Source: Hyalella azteca
Lineage: Eukaryota > Arthropoda > Malacostraca > Amphipoda > Hyalellidae
Direction of reading: 5' to 3'
Assembly (NCBI RefSeq): GCF_000764305.2
Contig: NW_025947651.1
Location: forward strand, 73,434 to 137,433
Length of the DNA: 64,000 bases
Shown: positions 47,558 through 60,105 of the stretch, one piece after another
How the letters are laid out: every line of letters begins with the position of its first letter
Position numbering within the stretch: the first letter of the stretch is position 1
The notes under the pieces: model-generated
Databases searched by the model: none
What the model was told of the DNA's origin: nothing
The model's input: the letters and a program-made list of their open reading frames with translations, nothing else
Position numbers and translations under genes: made by a program

Positions 47558-47945
47558 TTACAATCGTTAAGTATGACCGGTAACGGGCCGGTTTACAATA
47601 GTAAAGTATGACCGGTAACGGGCCGGTTTACAATCGTTAAATGCGACCGGTTTCGGGCCGGTTTACAATCGTTAAGTACGACCGGTAACGGGCCGGTTTA
47701 CAATCGTTAAGTATGACCGGTAACGGGCCGGTTTACAATCGTTAGATACGACCGGTAACGGGCCGGTTTACAATCGTTAAGTATGACCGGTAACGGGCCG
47801 GTTTACAATCGTTAAGTACGACCGGTAACGGGCCGGTTTACAATCGTTAAGTACGACTGGTTACGGGCCGGTTTACAATCGTTAAATGCGACCGGTTTCG
47901 GGCCGGTTTACAGTCGTTAAGTATGACCGGTTTCGGTCCGGTTTC
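47558..47945. repeat. 35-bp array
   Basis: About 11 units with GGTTTACAATCGTTAAGTAT plus GACCGGTAACGGGCC. Confidence 0.92.
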
Positions 47946-48445
47946 TCTTTCATCGAAACTTTCGGTCCGCGTCGTCGAGATCCTGCAGCGCTGCGCTTGA
48001 CGATCCAACTTTCGCTCGTGTTCTTCTTCACTTTCCGCTTTCCTTCTCACTTTCATAGTGCGTGCAGCACGGAGAAAGTGGCTGTAGGAGTGTGAGAGTG
48101 TCGACGTGGAAGTGATGCATTTGGATTAGAATTACTTCTAATTAATGCTTTAACTTCCCGCCATTGCTAATAACATTCTCGTAGAATTTCTTCAGCCCCC
48201 GTCCATTGCAATGTTTATTATGATGACATTTATGATTACTAGTTTCTATTCGTATTGATGTATTGCAAATTTTCTGAAAAATCAAAACATTCTACAAAAA
48301 AAACAATTTTTGTGACTATTTCACTTGTAAACGACAAAATTGGACGAATGTTTGCAGTGGTGATATGTACTCCAAGTAATTGAGTACAGATGTACTTAAA
48401 AATATACTTGAAATACTAAAATATATATAAATGTAATTCAAAGAT
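47946..48445. other. Intron 1, unique
   Basis: A GC-richer 100-bp patch, then AT-rich; no exon recognised. Confidence 0.4.
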
Positions 48446-48449
48446 AACT

Positions 48450-48895
48450 GTCGTAGACGTAGCAGGCGGATGTGCTGATGGGATGTACGGTAGACGTAAC
48501 TGCTACAGACGTAGCAGGCGGATGTGCTGATGGGATGTACGGTAGACGTAACTGCTACAGACGTAGCAGGCGGATGTGCTGATGGGATGTACGGTAGACG
48601 TAACTGCTACAGACGTAGCAGGCGGATGTGCTGATGGGATGTACGGTAGACGTAACTGCTACAGACGTAGCAGGCGGATGTGCTGATGGGATGTACGGTA
48701 GACGTAACTGCTACAGACGTAGCAGGCGGATGTGGTGGTGAGATGTACGGTAGACGTAACTGCTACAGACGTAGCAGGCGGATGTGGTGATGGGATGTAC
48801 GGTAGACGTAACTGCTACAGACGTAGCAGGCGGATGTGCTGGTGGGATGTACGGTAGACGTAACTGCTACAGACGTAGCAGGCGGATGTGGTGGT
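48450..48895. repeat. 52-bp array
   Basis: About 8.5 units with ACGGTAGACGTAACTGCTAC and AGACGTAGCAGGCGGATGTG; sparse substitutions. Confidence 0.93.
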
Positions 48896-49019
48896 AGGAA
48901 GTGTAGGATGTGTGAACGCTGTGACATTTGCAGCGTGAACCTGGAAGTGTGAAGAGTGGAAGTGTGAAGTGTGGAGGTCGGTGAAAGTTGGCCGGGCAAG
49001 GCCGCCTGCTGCAGCCCTT

Positions 49020-49400
49020 AGTGCTGCAGTTACTGTTGCTGTTGTTGCTGTTAGTGGTGCTGTTGTTGCTGTTAGTGGTGCTGTTGTTGTAGCTGTTGTT
49101 GTTGTTAGTGGTGCTGTTATTGCAGCTATTGTTGCAGTTAGTGGTGCTGTTGTTGTAGCTGTTGTTGTTGTTAGTGGTGCTGTTATTGTAGCTGTTGTTG
49201 CAGTTAGTGGTGCTGTTATTGTAGCTGTTGTTGTAATTAGTGTTGCTGTTGCTGCAGTTATTTTTGTAATTAGTGTTGCTTTTCTTGCAGTTACTGTTGA
49301 TGTTGCTGCAGTTATTGTTGCAGTTAGTGGTGCTGTTGTTGCAGTTACTGTTGCAGTTACAGTTGCTGCTGCTGCTGTTAGTGTTGCTGTTTTTGCCGTT
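49020..49400. repeat. GTTGTTGCTGTTAGTGGTGCT repeat
   Basis: Imperfect triplet-based units. The 200-250-codon frames (Val/Ala; Thr/Ala) on both strands are repeat artefacts. Confidence 0.88.
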
Positions 49401-49570
49401 AGTGTTACTGTTGGTGTACTGTTTTTACCACGTACTCCGGCAGTTGCAGTGTCTGCCGTTATTTCAATAACTGTCTGCAGTTTTCGCTGTTCCCGCTGCC
49501 TTAGCTTCATGTTCATTTCCTGTATTATATCTGCATTTCTACATCGTCTACTTGGCCTATTTCTTTGCAC

Positions 49571-50290
49571 TTAATTTAAATTTAAATTGATCGTTTGATT
49601 TAAACCTTACTAAGGGCACAGATAATCCCATCAAGGGTAAACTAAGGCGCCAGTTTATCGGCCTTATCAGTGCCGCCATATCGCCGCGACCTTGTCCGAT
49701 AACGTCGCGTGTTTGGTAGACAATCTCGCTGCATCCTTGATGTTTGTTTACCCCAATGATTCTATCAGTATTATACTCCATTATTATTATAATATTTATA
49801 GGATTACCATTATTACTATTATTATTATTTTATAATTATAATTAGTAGTATTATTACTTCACCCCAACACTTACATCAGTATTCTACTCCATTATTCTTA
49901 TAATCTTTGTATTATTACCATTATTAATATTAGTATTATTTTTATTATTATAATTAGTATTGTTATCACTTTAAATTAACTGTTCTTTGACTTTGTTCCT
50001 TGGTTATATATACTTCTCATAATTCTAATTTCACTATATTCAAGTATTGATAATATGAATTTATATCTTTCGATGTTTAGAGAATATAATTCAGCGCTTC
50101 CATGTAAACTCTAATACACATTTATCAATTGATGCTTCATAATACTTTATTATATCTATTATAATTTATTATATCTATTATACTTTACTATATCTTATAG
50201 TTTATTTATACCCAACTATAGCTATTATCGAAAGAAAGGCATAAGTGTTTTGACTGAAGTGAAGGTCATCTCTACAAGGTCAAGATCTCA
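49571..50290. other. Intron 1, unique AT-rich
   Basis: No exon recognised. Confidence 0.4.
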
Positions 50291-50309
50291 GTATCGTGCT
50301 AGTACTACT

Positions 50310-50760
50310 GCATTGTACCCATACCGTATACTGTGTACATATATACTGTGCTGTACCTGTACCATACATACCTGTATATATACTGCACCGTACCATACCG
50401 TACTGCATTGTACCCATACCGTATACTGTGCACATACTGCACCGTACCCATACCGTACCGTACCTTTTACCGTACCTATATATACGGGACCCTGCTCCTA
50501 CTGTACAGTATTCTTACAGTAAACTTCGTATACTGCACACTATTCTTACAGTACACTACGTTTACTACATGCCCTTACTACATCGTTCCCTAAACTGCAC
50601 CGTAGTACTCGATACTGAACTGCACGTTGTACAGTGTAACAATGCTGCACCGTACGAGATCAGTGTTGTACCAGTACTGCAGATATTCGTTATTTGCTGC
50701 ACCATTACTATACCGTACTTGTATGTACTGCACCACTGCTGCACCGTATACTGTACTTTG
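50310..50760. repeat. TACTGCACCGTACC-type repeat field
   Basis: Short degenerate units of ACCGTAC and ACTGCACCGTA; Tyr/Thr frames are artefacts. Confidence 0.8.
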
Positions 50761-50979
50761 CATATAAACTACTGTCTTATTTTGAAATTAAAGCTGTAAT
50801 TAGCGCTCATTAGTGAAGACTTTTTGCTGTGTTCCAATTCCATCCTAAGCCTATCATTATAAAAAACAATCGCTGTGTTTATAACATAGATTATATTTAA
50901 TATTAATAAAGATAACATGTAAACAACGATCAAGTTATTGATTTACGTTCCTCACGCAATTTATTTCTGACTCGTGCAG

Positions 50980-51387
50980 TTCACACAGACGGGAGCAGTT
51001 CTACAGACGGTAGACTTCACCTGTCGTCTGTCAATCCCAACCCGTCTGCTTCCACCTTATCCACCAGCAACCCTCAGCACCACCTCCACCCTCAGCACCA
51101 GCAGCAGCAGCGTGCTCGAGAACAGCAGCAATATCGGCTGCAGCAGCTGCACCACAGCAGCAGCATCCAAGAACTGCTGCGCAACGCTCCTGGACGCAAC
51201 GGCAGCAGCAACAGCAGCAGCAGCGGCCACAGCAGCAACAGCAATAGCCCCATCAGTGGCTACAGCAATAACAGCACAATCACCCCCAGTAATAACAGCA
51301 CTGCAAGTGCTGGGCACAATAACGGTTATTACAACCTCAATCCTGCAGCACATTCCGGACACCGCACCACCTACCACAACACAAACG
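50980..51387 (+). CDS. Eip74EF: E74-like ETS factor, exon 2 (Gln/His/Ser/Asn-rich linker)
   Basis: Internal coding exon bounded by acceptor CTCGTGCAG and donor ACG|GTCAGT. Reading frame is fixed by phase: TT completes the Leu codon from exon 1, then 135 codons follow and one G is left over. The correct frame reads HTDGSSSTDGRLHLSS at its start, then a His/Gln-rich stretch, the patch YRLQQLHHSSSIQELLRN, and a Ser/Asn-rich tail ending in YHNTN. A second frame on this strand is also open (Thr/Ala/Cys-rich) but is out of phase with both neighbours. Composition is that of a disordered transactivation-type linker. The CAG/AGC codons make this exon a target for repeat-length change. Confidence 0.85.
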
Positions 51388-51409
51388 GTCAGTACAATTT
51401 CAATTAACC

Positions 51410-51545
51410 TAGTACATTTCATTTATTCTAGTACGAGTACATTTTATTTATTTTAGTACATTTCGTTAATCTGTTATTTTTTATTTATAATAGTACATTT
51501 CATTCATAATAGCACATTTCATTCATTTTAGTGCATTTCAAAATA
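51410..51545. repeat. TAGTACATTTCATTTATT repeat at the start of intron 2
   Basis: About five imperfect units of 20-27 bp. Confidence 0.75.
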
Positions 51546-51979
51546 ACGTTCATCGTGTTTGATGATACGATTTTAGACATCCTTTAAATGAAAACTTCAT
51601 GCCGTTTAAACCGTATACATTTTATTTATGAATAACTCATTTCCCTGAGTAGAGAATGAACTATGAAAAAATATTAAAATATAGACTAAAATATATTTTT
51701 CTTAGTAGGCTATTCATAATGAAAGGCTTACAAATAATATTATCGAGTTATTATGCAATCTAGTACAACAGGAAAACAGTAATCAAAAGTTAATGAGATC
51801 TACATTATAGCCGCGAATAACTAGAGCTGTCAAGGTCAAGCTGTTGCGTGCGCAAAAACCAGCGCCTTGGATCCTCCTAAGTCGTTAGTCACGCAAAAAA
51901 ATAACTACCACGGCAAGGCAAAAAAAAAACATTCGTTGCTTCCTTCACCTCAATTACTGGGCAAGCAAAGAGAAGCGCG
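51546..51979. other. Intron 2, unique AT-rich
   Basis: No exon recognised; leads into the CCAAT/CRE cluster. Confidence 0.4.
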
Positions 51980-52100
51980 CTGATTGGCCAGCGTGGGAGG
52001 TGTGACGTAGTAGCGCGTCGTGATTGGCTGCGGTGTCCATGACGTCACCGTTCATTGATTGAAACTTGCAGGGGCGTGACGTCACGCGTTGACGTCACGA
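51980..52100 (+). promoter_or_regulatory. Promoter-like CCAAT/CRE cluster inside intron 2
   Basis: Contains inverted CCAAT boxes at 51983-51987 and 52023-52027 and three perfect CREs TGACGTCA at 52040-52047, 52077-52084 and 52090-52097. The 13-mer TGACGTCACGCGT here also occurs in the cluster at 3857. It lies between coding exons 2 and 3, where an internal promoter would give a shorter isoform keeping the ETS domain. Nested promoters are known for Drosophila E74, but the use of this one is inference. Confidence 0.45.
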
Positions 52101-52374
52101 GACGGTCATTTAACTCGTTGCCATGGCGACCAAAACACAGTTTCGAGGGCGGCTGTAAACTTAGAACCTCAAGGGCAACTTGGAACTGTACTGTGAACTT
52201 GAGCTCAATTATAACTTTGAAGATAGAGAATGTAACTTCAAACTTGGTCCATGCCTCGAGCTTCATTTAAAGCGAACCTATAAACTATTCATTCATTTTT
52301 AACCGCTATTTGTTTAAAAATTGTGTATCATTCAGGCTACCTTGTCTATTGAGTATTCTAATATCCCATAGGCC

Positions 52375-52600
52375 TATGATGAAGAGATTTGAGTGGGAGA
52401 AGGGATTGAGTGGGAGAAGGGATTGAGTAGTAGAAGGGATTGAGTGGCAGTGGCATTTGAGGGATAAAGAGTGTGAGAGGAGGGAAAGAAAGCGAGGAAA
52501 AGAGTGAAGAGAGAGAGAGAGAGAGGGAACAGAGATAGAGATAAAGGACGAGGAAAGTAAGACGATGTAAAGTATGAAGTAAAGAGAAAGTTGTGAGTAA
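52375..52600. repeat. GA-rich tract
   Basis: AGAAGGGATTGAGTGGG units, then GAGA-rich sequence. Confidence 0.8.
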
Positions 52601-52839
52601 GAGTAAAGGAAATAAATTATAAAATGAGAACTTGAAGTGCATATAAGTTCTATATACCCAGGAAAATGAGTTAAACTTTGCCCCAAAAAGCGATGTACTT
52701 TTTGCCATTGTGTGAGTCATCCTCATCTAGTTTGGCCCTGTAAAAAGGGCGTATCACTGCTACGTCCGCTTTACCCTCGTGACATGTGTTGAAGTGTGTC
52801 AATATGTGGACAATATAATAAATAATACATATATGTAAG

Positions 52840-53060
52840 TGGACTTTGAGTGAGGGTAGTGAGGGCTGGTGAAGTGTACACTGAGTGAGGGGAGTGAGGG
52901 AGAGGGGAGTGAGGGCTGGTGAAGTGTACACTGAGTGAGGGGAGTGAGGGCTGGTGAAGTGTACACTGAGTGAGGGGAGTGAGGGCTGGTGAAGTGGACA
53001 CTGAGTGAGGGTAGTGAGTGCTGGTGAAGTGGACACTGAGTGAGGGGAGTGAAGTGATAG
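52840..53060. repeat. 37-bp repeat
   Basis: About six units with GAGTGAGGGCTGGTGAAGTG plus TACACTGAGTGAGGGGA. Confidence 0.9.
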
Positions 53061-53800
53061 GCTCCACTGCAGTATGGATGGTAAACCTTTACCACGTCTC
53101 CCTGACATTTACGTAAGTTTGTTACGCAAAATATAGACGATATCGTGTGTTCATGTTCCCTCTCCCCTCACTTACCCTCACATAACCGACCAATAGCAGC
53201 CGAGCATTCCTACGTACAAATTCATGAGAAAATGTTAAGGTTAAGCGCTGAAACCGCAACTCTTTGACGAAAAGCTCGTCCTAAATCTTAAGCGAAAGGT
53301 TAAATGGTTTAAGCTCATGAGCGACATAATATAAAATTAAGAAAGGTTAGATTGATAATTGACAATCAACTGGTGTATTAGGTGTAATTCACTGTTAGGA
53401 TACTCTAGACAATTCTTTCGCTTGTCTCGAGTAATGTTTAATATTTATAGTTCTAATTGCTCCACAAATACAATATTTTGGGATTATTTTAATGTAAGAT
53501 AAGTTTTGATGATTTTCAACGTATCTTGATGTTTTCTTAATTGCAAATATACGAAAGGAACTTGTCGAGCATATTACCTCCAATATATTTTAGCTGTTCT
53601 ACTCTACAATTTTCAATTTAATTTTAAAAGAACGGTTGTTTTTGACGATAATAATTAGAAACGATAATTAGTAACGATAATATTAATCAAGCTGTAAAAT
53701 GGAACAAAAATTAGCACTGCTTGTAATTAAAGTAATTAATTGAGCGTGTGAGATGCATTTGAGTGGTTGCATCTGAGAGTTACTTGAGGGAAATGTATAG
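53061..53800. other. Intron 2, unique AT-rich
   Basis: No exon recognised. Confidence 0.4.
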
Positions 53801-53804
53801 CACA

Positions 53805-54005
53805 GCTTACAGGTACAGTCAGGCACAGGCTTAGGTACAGTCAGGCACAGGTACAGCCATGCACAAGCACAGGCAAGCCAAGCACAGGCACAGGCACAGG
53901 TACAGTCAGGCACAGGTACAGTCAGGCACAGGCACAGGTACAGTCAGGCACAGGTACAGTCAGGCACAGGCACAGGTACAGTCAGGCACAAGCACAGGCA
54001 CAGCC
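53805..54005. repeat. ACAGGTACAGTCAGGC repeat
   Basis: Units of 16-22 bp alternating with GCACAG. Confidence 0.9.
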
Positions 54006-54149
54006 TCTAGGTCGCGCTATCGACCGAGCCCCCCCCCCCTCCTATACAACTGCCCCCCGGGGGTTGAGGGAGGGGAGCTTGCGTCACGGACCCCTCAAGG
54101 GGGTAGAGGGGAGCTGTTATGCACTAGCGTGGGTGATCGCTCCTGTCCC

Positions 54150-54280
54150 TCTTAACCTTTCCCCTTTTCTTCCCCCTTCCTCACCCTCCTTTTCTTCCCT
54201 CTTCATCACCCTCCTTTTCTTCCCCCTTCCTCACCCTCCTTTTCTTCCCCCTTCCTCACCCCCCCTTTCCCCATTTTTGT
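54150..54280. repeat. C/T-rich CTTCCTCACCCTCC repeat
   Basis: Four units of about 28 bp. Confidence 0.85.
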
Positions 54281-55575
54281 AATGCATTATATATGCTACA
54301 AAGGAACCTTCCTTCTTCTTTCCTAGTGTCCAGCTTTTCATTGTTTATAATATATCTGTTCTAATTAATTCTAAGAATACTTTTAATCTCGTTCCATTTT
54401 ATGTACATTCTTCGATAAGTTAGTTATCCAGCAGCCTTCAGATTATTCCTCTAATAAAATGTAATAACAATAAGTGGAAATAAATGTTAGAGTAACTCGG
54501 GTATTTAGTGATACCAACGAGCGACATTCTGCTTGCTGGAAAGCTAAGGTTACTCATGGAAAGGGCAACGCATTTTTTTATATATTACTTCTCCTATTTC
54601 TTAGCATACATTCCTTGCTACTTACAACTTTCTGCTCTGACTTTTGTATAAAAAGAGAAAATAGCTGTAGTTTTTGGTTACTAGTTAGTAGTTATCTGCA
54701 GAATAAGATTACGTAAATTTTCTTGAATATATAAAACGAAAACAATCTTACATTTTTATTTAAAAAGTTCACGTATTTACTTCGTTGGATTTTGCTTGCG
54801 AAAAATTGTTTTCTCTGCGCTTTTTACCTTCTACTCCATTTAACCACATCCAATCTGTGGCCTTTTATTGCCTTTCTTCCTTGTCCATCGTTCTTTTCCA
54901 AAAAACACGCCTTTGTCTCCAGGTAGTAAGTTCTTTTCTACCCAAAAGTAGGTAGAAATGTGAAGAAGGTTCTTGTTCTTCCCCCCAAATAATGCGCTAC
55001 CTCAAAAGAAAGTCCTGATCTCATACAAAAAAATTAAGAATTTTAAAATAATTCATTGTTTCTTTAAAAATTCCTTGTTTCCTACAATTGTAGAGAACTT
55101 ATAAAAATACAACCCAAGACTTATAAAAATATAACTCAGTACTCACTGCAGTGAGTGACAGAGAGCGCATTTTCTCGTCGACGCAAACTTGAGGTCACGG
55201 ACGGACAGACAGACAGACAGACGGACAGACGGACATGGCGAGCACAATAGTGCATTTATTCCATAAATGGGAAAATGCGCTTAAAAAGGCTCAAAATAAA
55301 AAATTCTATAATAAAAAGTCTCAAAATTAAAAGACCTACAATATAAGTCCTAAAAATAAATCCTAGCAAGACCGCCCGAAACAAGTCCCCGGCGCCCGTC
55401 AGCAACACAGGTTATTTGTGGTCAGCAGCGTCCAGCTGACACTCCAGCCGCCCCATCCGTGACGTCAGCGGGGGGCGCATCACAGCCCCCCTTTGGGGGG
55501 CGTGGGGAGGGGCTTGGTGTTGAGGGGTGTGTGTTGGTAGGAGAAGGCTGTTGGTATGAGTGTGTGAAGGCGTTA
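54281..55575. other. Intron 2, unique
   Basis: AT-rich, with short GACAGACA repeats at 55200-55235 and a GC-rich patch at 55430-55510. No exon recognised. Confidence 0.4.
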
Positions 55576-56065
55576 GTCGGGCATTCAGTTTCTGGAGCAT
55601 CAAAGACACTAATTATAATTTTTTTACAAGAGGTATAGCAAAGGTTCAGTTTCTGGAGCGTCAAAGACACTAATTATAGTTTTTTTACAAGAGGTATAGC
55701 AAAGGTTCAGTTTCTGGAGCGTCAAAGACACTAATTATAGTTTTTTTACTAGAGGTATAGCAAAGGTTCAGTTTCTGGAGCGTCAAAGACACTAATTATA
55801 GTTTTTTTACTAGAGGTATAGCAAAGGTTCAGTTTCTTGAGCATCAAAGACACTAATTATAATTTTTTAACAATAGGTATAGCAAAGGTTCAGTTTCTGG
55901 AGCGTCAAAGACACTAATTATAATTTTTTTACAAGAGGTATAACAAAGGTTCAGCTTCTGGAGCGTCAAAGACACTAATACAATTTTTTAACAAGAGGTA
56001 TAGCAAAGGTTCAGTTTCTGGAGCGTCAAAGACACCAATTATAATTTTTTAACGAAAGGCATAGC
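55576..56065. repeat. 61-bp array
   Basis: Eight units with GAGCGTCAAAGACACTAATT and AGGTATAGCAAAGGTTCAG. Confidence 0.93.
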
Positions 56066-58106
56066 AAATTTGACCGGAACTAGCGACTACATAATCAGGG
56101 TGATTCGACCTTGTCAAAGTTCTGACGTAAATCATTGTTAATTACTTACGATGCTCTCTCTTGGCCACCGTCATAGTCATCGTTATTTGCTCTGGTCGTC
56201 GTTTGTTCTCGTCAGTTCAAAACATCGTATTCGTATTCATCATCCATCTGAATGGATAGGTGCAGTCATTGTAGCCCGTGTCCAGCCTTACCTTTTTTGG
56301 ATCGTACCATGACCGTAAACAGGATCTCAAACGGCCTTTTTGGACTTATTCCGAATCTGGAACATCGTTATCTTTAATTGTGCCGAACTCGTGTCGGTTT
56401 TTGAATAGTCAATAAATCACAAACTTGGTGGAAAATCTTGCTTTTTCTTGTGCGTAGCTCTGGTTATTCATTACCTGGATATATCTTGAATCTTTAATTA
56501 TATAGAAGCTTGAAAAATCTTGAATCTAGAAGAATCATGAAGAATCTTGAATCTTGAACAATCTTGAAAAATCTTGAATCTTAAAATGTGTACGTGGGCC
56601 GCTATGTGTACATCGGCCGCTACTTGTACATAAGTTTTGACTGTATGACCCCTGTAGCTCAATAAAAATAGTAATCAATATGGTTCACTATCCATAGTAA
56701 CATTTCGACTCTTACCAAAAATTTTTCATTAGAGTTGAAACTCGACCTTTTCATGGTTCCACGGATGAAAGACACCGTAAAATTCATTCGCGTCAGCTGT
56801 GTATGCATATTCAGGCTTCGTATTTATGCTTAATCATGCTCTGAATTCATTCAACATGTTAATCGATGTTTCTCATCGCAGAAAGTATTTTCGTAAATAT
56901 TCAAATATTCAGTACTTAAATTCGGATATTGGTTCGTCTCGATTATATATTCCTTTGAACTATTCGGATATACTTGAAGCTTTTCGCTGAATTAACGGCG
57001 TATTTTTCTTATTCTAAAACTTGATGAAGACGAGTAATTTTCTTCTTTGTTCTTTCGTAGGTTACAATCAAACTCTCTGATCTTGTGCACCTATCAAGCT
57101 GTCCGAAAATTCAAGTTTCGAGAGTTTATTATTGCTTTTCAGCTCAAGAAAAAAAACCTTGATGTTATTTCTCTCGCTTCCGAGTCGCAGAAAAGAAACA
57201 ATCCTGATCCGGTCATTGAGCGCCCTAGGGAATTTTTTTTGCGTTAGAAGGTCCTAAAAACAACTGGCCGGAAAAGCGAGGTTGTTATGGCCGATGCTGG
57301 CAAAAATGTGACCTTCCATCGCCAGAACAAAACATCTACAAAAACTCAGCTGGAACTCGAGGGAGGGGAGGGGAAGGGTTTGACCATCGCCGATTTTTGA
57401 TCTAAAGACCGAAACCGGAAATGTTTGTCGACCTCTGACCAGTTCGTAAACAAGCTGCACAAACGAACGGTCGAATTTTTCGTCTAATCGTAGAAACGTT
57501 TTTTGTTGTTATTTCCCCGAATGACCATGTATTCGTTTTTTCGTTTTAATTGGGATTTTTTTATTATTTCTTTATGTAATTCTGTCATGTACCATACAGA
57601 TGCAATCTATTTCACGATTCCAGAAAGAGAGGATTAGTTTAACCCCCCCCCCCCGAGAAAAATTGTTGTAATGATTTTCGAAAATGAATTCAAAACCTTA
57701 CCAGATATGAACCGTTATTCATTGATACCGAGTATACTTAATTTTTACTTTAATTTGTTTTTACTATACTTAATGTTTACTTAATTTTTACCGAGTCCTA
57801 CAATAAGTTTCCTGTTACACTAAATCACGTAATCCTGTTAACAATAATATAGCTTATGTATTGTAGTTCAAGAAGACATTTTAATTATATATATATATAT
57901 TGCAATTTAAACATAAGATACCACCATTGAACCATGGATGAAACGCGCCCCAACAGCCCCCATTTCTTGCGGAGCCAGGCTTCAAATAAAACGTTAAAAA
58001 TCCAATCTCATTATGACATTTTTTAAGATCTTTTACTTATTCTCATTTGCATCACCCTATAGTTTTTCTCTTTTTTAATCCTTATTTTGTTCTCCTTATT
58101 GCGCAG
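56066..58106. other. Intron 2, unique
   Basis: About 2 kb without a clear array apart from TCTTGAATC words near 56470-56580. Frames of 60-70 codons at 56799 and 57047 match nothing known to me. Confidence 0.4.
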
Positions 58107-58181
58107 GTTCGCTGCCGCCGTCTCCAGCAGACTCAGGAGTCTCAGACGTCGACTCGTCGTCTGGTCAGAACCTCAATGATG
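58107..58181 (+). CDS. Eip74EF: E74-like ETS factor, exon 3 (short conserved Ser/Pro/Asp segment)
   Basis: A 75-bp exon between acceptor TTATTGCGCAG and donor GATG|GTGAGT. The spare G of exon 2 plus GT makes Gly, followed by SLPPSPADSGVSDVDSSSG and QNLND, with one G left over. I recall this SLPPSPADSGVSDVDSSS motif as a conserved block N-terminal to the ETS domain in arthropod E74 proteins, so this small exon is one of the best family markers in the window. A tandem array of about 21-bp units starts roughly 20 bp after the donor. Confidence 0.9.
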
Positions 58182-58202
58182 GTGAGTGCAGCATATTAAA
58201 AT

Positions 58203-58715
58203 GAGTCGTGAATCATTATAATATTACAATGAATCATTATAATATCACAATGAATCATGAATCATTATAATATTACAATGAATCATTACGATATCACAGT
58301 GAATCATGAATCATTATAATATTACAATGAATCATTACAATATCACAATGAATCGTGAATCATTACAATATCACAATGAATCATTACGATATCACAATGA
58401 ATCGTGAATCATTATAATATTACAATGAATCATTACGATATCACAGTGAATCATCACAATATCACGATGAATCATCACAATATCACAATGAATCATCACA
58501 ATATCACAATGAATCATCACAATATCACAGTGAATTGTAACAATATCACAATGAATCATCACAATATCACAGTGAATCATCACAATATCACAGTGAATTG
58601 TAACAATATCACAGTGAATTGTAACAATATCACAATGAATCATCACAATATCACAGTGAATCATCACAATATCATGATAAATCATTACAATATCTCAATT
58701 AATCGTGAATCATTT
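58203..58715. repeat. 21-bp AATATCACAATGAATCATCAC array in intron 3
   Basis: About 24 units starting about 20 bp after the exon 3 donor. Open on both strands for about 100 codons as a repeat artefact. Confidence 0.92.
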
Positions 58716-59161
58716 TACGTTGAAAATAATCAATTGTTTGATTTATGAAGGCTTTGAATTATTAGCTGCGAATAATAACTCACCGACTGATGAGTCTTAC
58801 TCAGCATTGAATGCTGTTCATGTTATTCGTTCTTTGTTGAACACTTGCAGACATCTTGCTTCTAATTGATGTGTATGTCATTCATTCTTGATGAATGAAT
58901 CATGCGAGTGGCTATTCATCATGTTTGGGTGAAAAATGAATTGTTTATGGACACATTTATCATGGGAAGAATTCTTTCCTCAGTTTATAAATGATATAGA
59001 TGCATTTTAACTAGAACATGTGTGGAAGATTAATTGTTTTTGGACACATTTATCATGCGACGTGATATAAATATAAATTTATATCATTTTTATATATCAT
59101 TTTATATATCATTTTATAAATGATAAAGATGCATTTCCACTAGAAATTTTGTGTTTTACAG
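58716..59161. other. Rest of intron 3
   Basis: AT-rich, ending in the exon 4 acceptor; no other feature. Confidence 0.5.
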
Positions 59162-59359
59162 TTTGCAGTAGCAACACCCCCGACTCACCTCCCTCCCATT
59201 CATACGGGCTCCATGGAGGCCCCCCCTCCCGCCTCCACCTCCCCCACCACCAGCTCCACCAACAACACCTCCATCAGCAACACCTGCAGCAACAACAGCA
59301 ACACCATATGTTGCAACACCAACAACAACCTAACCACCATATGGTCGGATACCATAGAG
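59162..59359 (+). CDS. Eip74EF: E74-like ETS factor, exon 4 (His/Gln-rich)
   Basis: Exon between acceptor GTGTTTTACAG and donor AGAG|GTCAGT. The spare G plus TT gives Val, then CSSNTPDSPPSHSYGLHG, a Pro/His segment, and a long His/Gln stretch ending MVGYHR, with one G left over. A second AG at 59167-59168 (TTTGCAG) is 7 bp into the exon; using it would shift the frame, so the upstream AG is preferred. The poly-Gln part is encoded by mixed CAA/CAG codons. A 28-bp repeat array begins about 25 bp beyond the donor. Confidence 0.88.
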
Positions 59360-59384
59360 GTCAGTATCTCTGTCATCTATATAG

Positions 59385-59670
59385 TATAGTGAATCTTTCT
59401 ACTTCTATATATAATATAGTGAATCTTTCTACTTCTATGTATAATATATTAAATCTTTCTACTTCTATATATAATATAGTGAATCTTTCTACTTCTATAT
59501 ATAATGTATTAAATCCTTCTACTATATGTAATATATTAAATCTTCCTACTTCTATGTATGATATATTATATCTTCCTACTTCTATATGTAATATATTAAA
59601 TCTTTCTACTTCTATATATAATATATAAAATCTTTCTACTTCTTAGTATAATATGTTACATTTTTCTATC
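59385..59670. repeat. 28-bp repeat in intron 4
   Basis: About ten units on AGTGAATCTTTCTACTTCTA plus TATATAAT, beginning about 25 bp after the exon 4 donor. Confidence 0.9.
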
Positions 59671-59859
59671 TCGATATATAACACATTAAATCATTCTATT
59701 TCGTGTCTTGGATCGTTATCACTTGCTATATTGTTTTTTGAATGTTAAATATTTGAGAATTTTTTTTACAGTTGGAAGTGTCGTATGAAGAATATTTTTA
59801 AGAATGTCTCGCCAAATTTAGCAATGTTGAAATCCGAAATTATGTCCAGCATGTTTAAA

Positions 59860-60105
59860 CCAAAATTTAAAAATTTGAATCAAAATTTAATATCTTTAAA
59901 TCGAAATTTGAAATCTTAAAAATCAAAGTGTAAAATCTTCAAATCAAAATTTAAAATCTTTATATCAAAATTTAAAATCTTTTTACAAAACTTTAAAATA
60001 TTCAAATCAAAATATAAAATCTTCATGCAAAAATTTAAAATATTCAAATTAAAATTTAAAATCTTTATCCCAATATTTAAAATATTTTAATCAGCGCTTA
60101 AAATC
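59860..60105. repeat. TCAAAATTTAAAATCTT repeat
   Basis: About 14 imperfect units of 16-18 bp; repeated at 61903-62148 in the duplicated block. Confidence 0.88.

Noticed and set aside
50974..51456. 160-codon Thr/Ala/Ser-rich frame overlapping exon 2
   Set aside because: It is out of phase with exon 1 and exon 3; the His/Gln/Ser frame joins both neighbours exactly and was chosen instead.
57047..57247. 66-codon Lys/Arg-rich frame as a transposon remnant
   Set aside because: No transposase, reverse transcriptase or integrase motif is visible in any frame around it.
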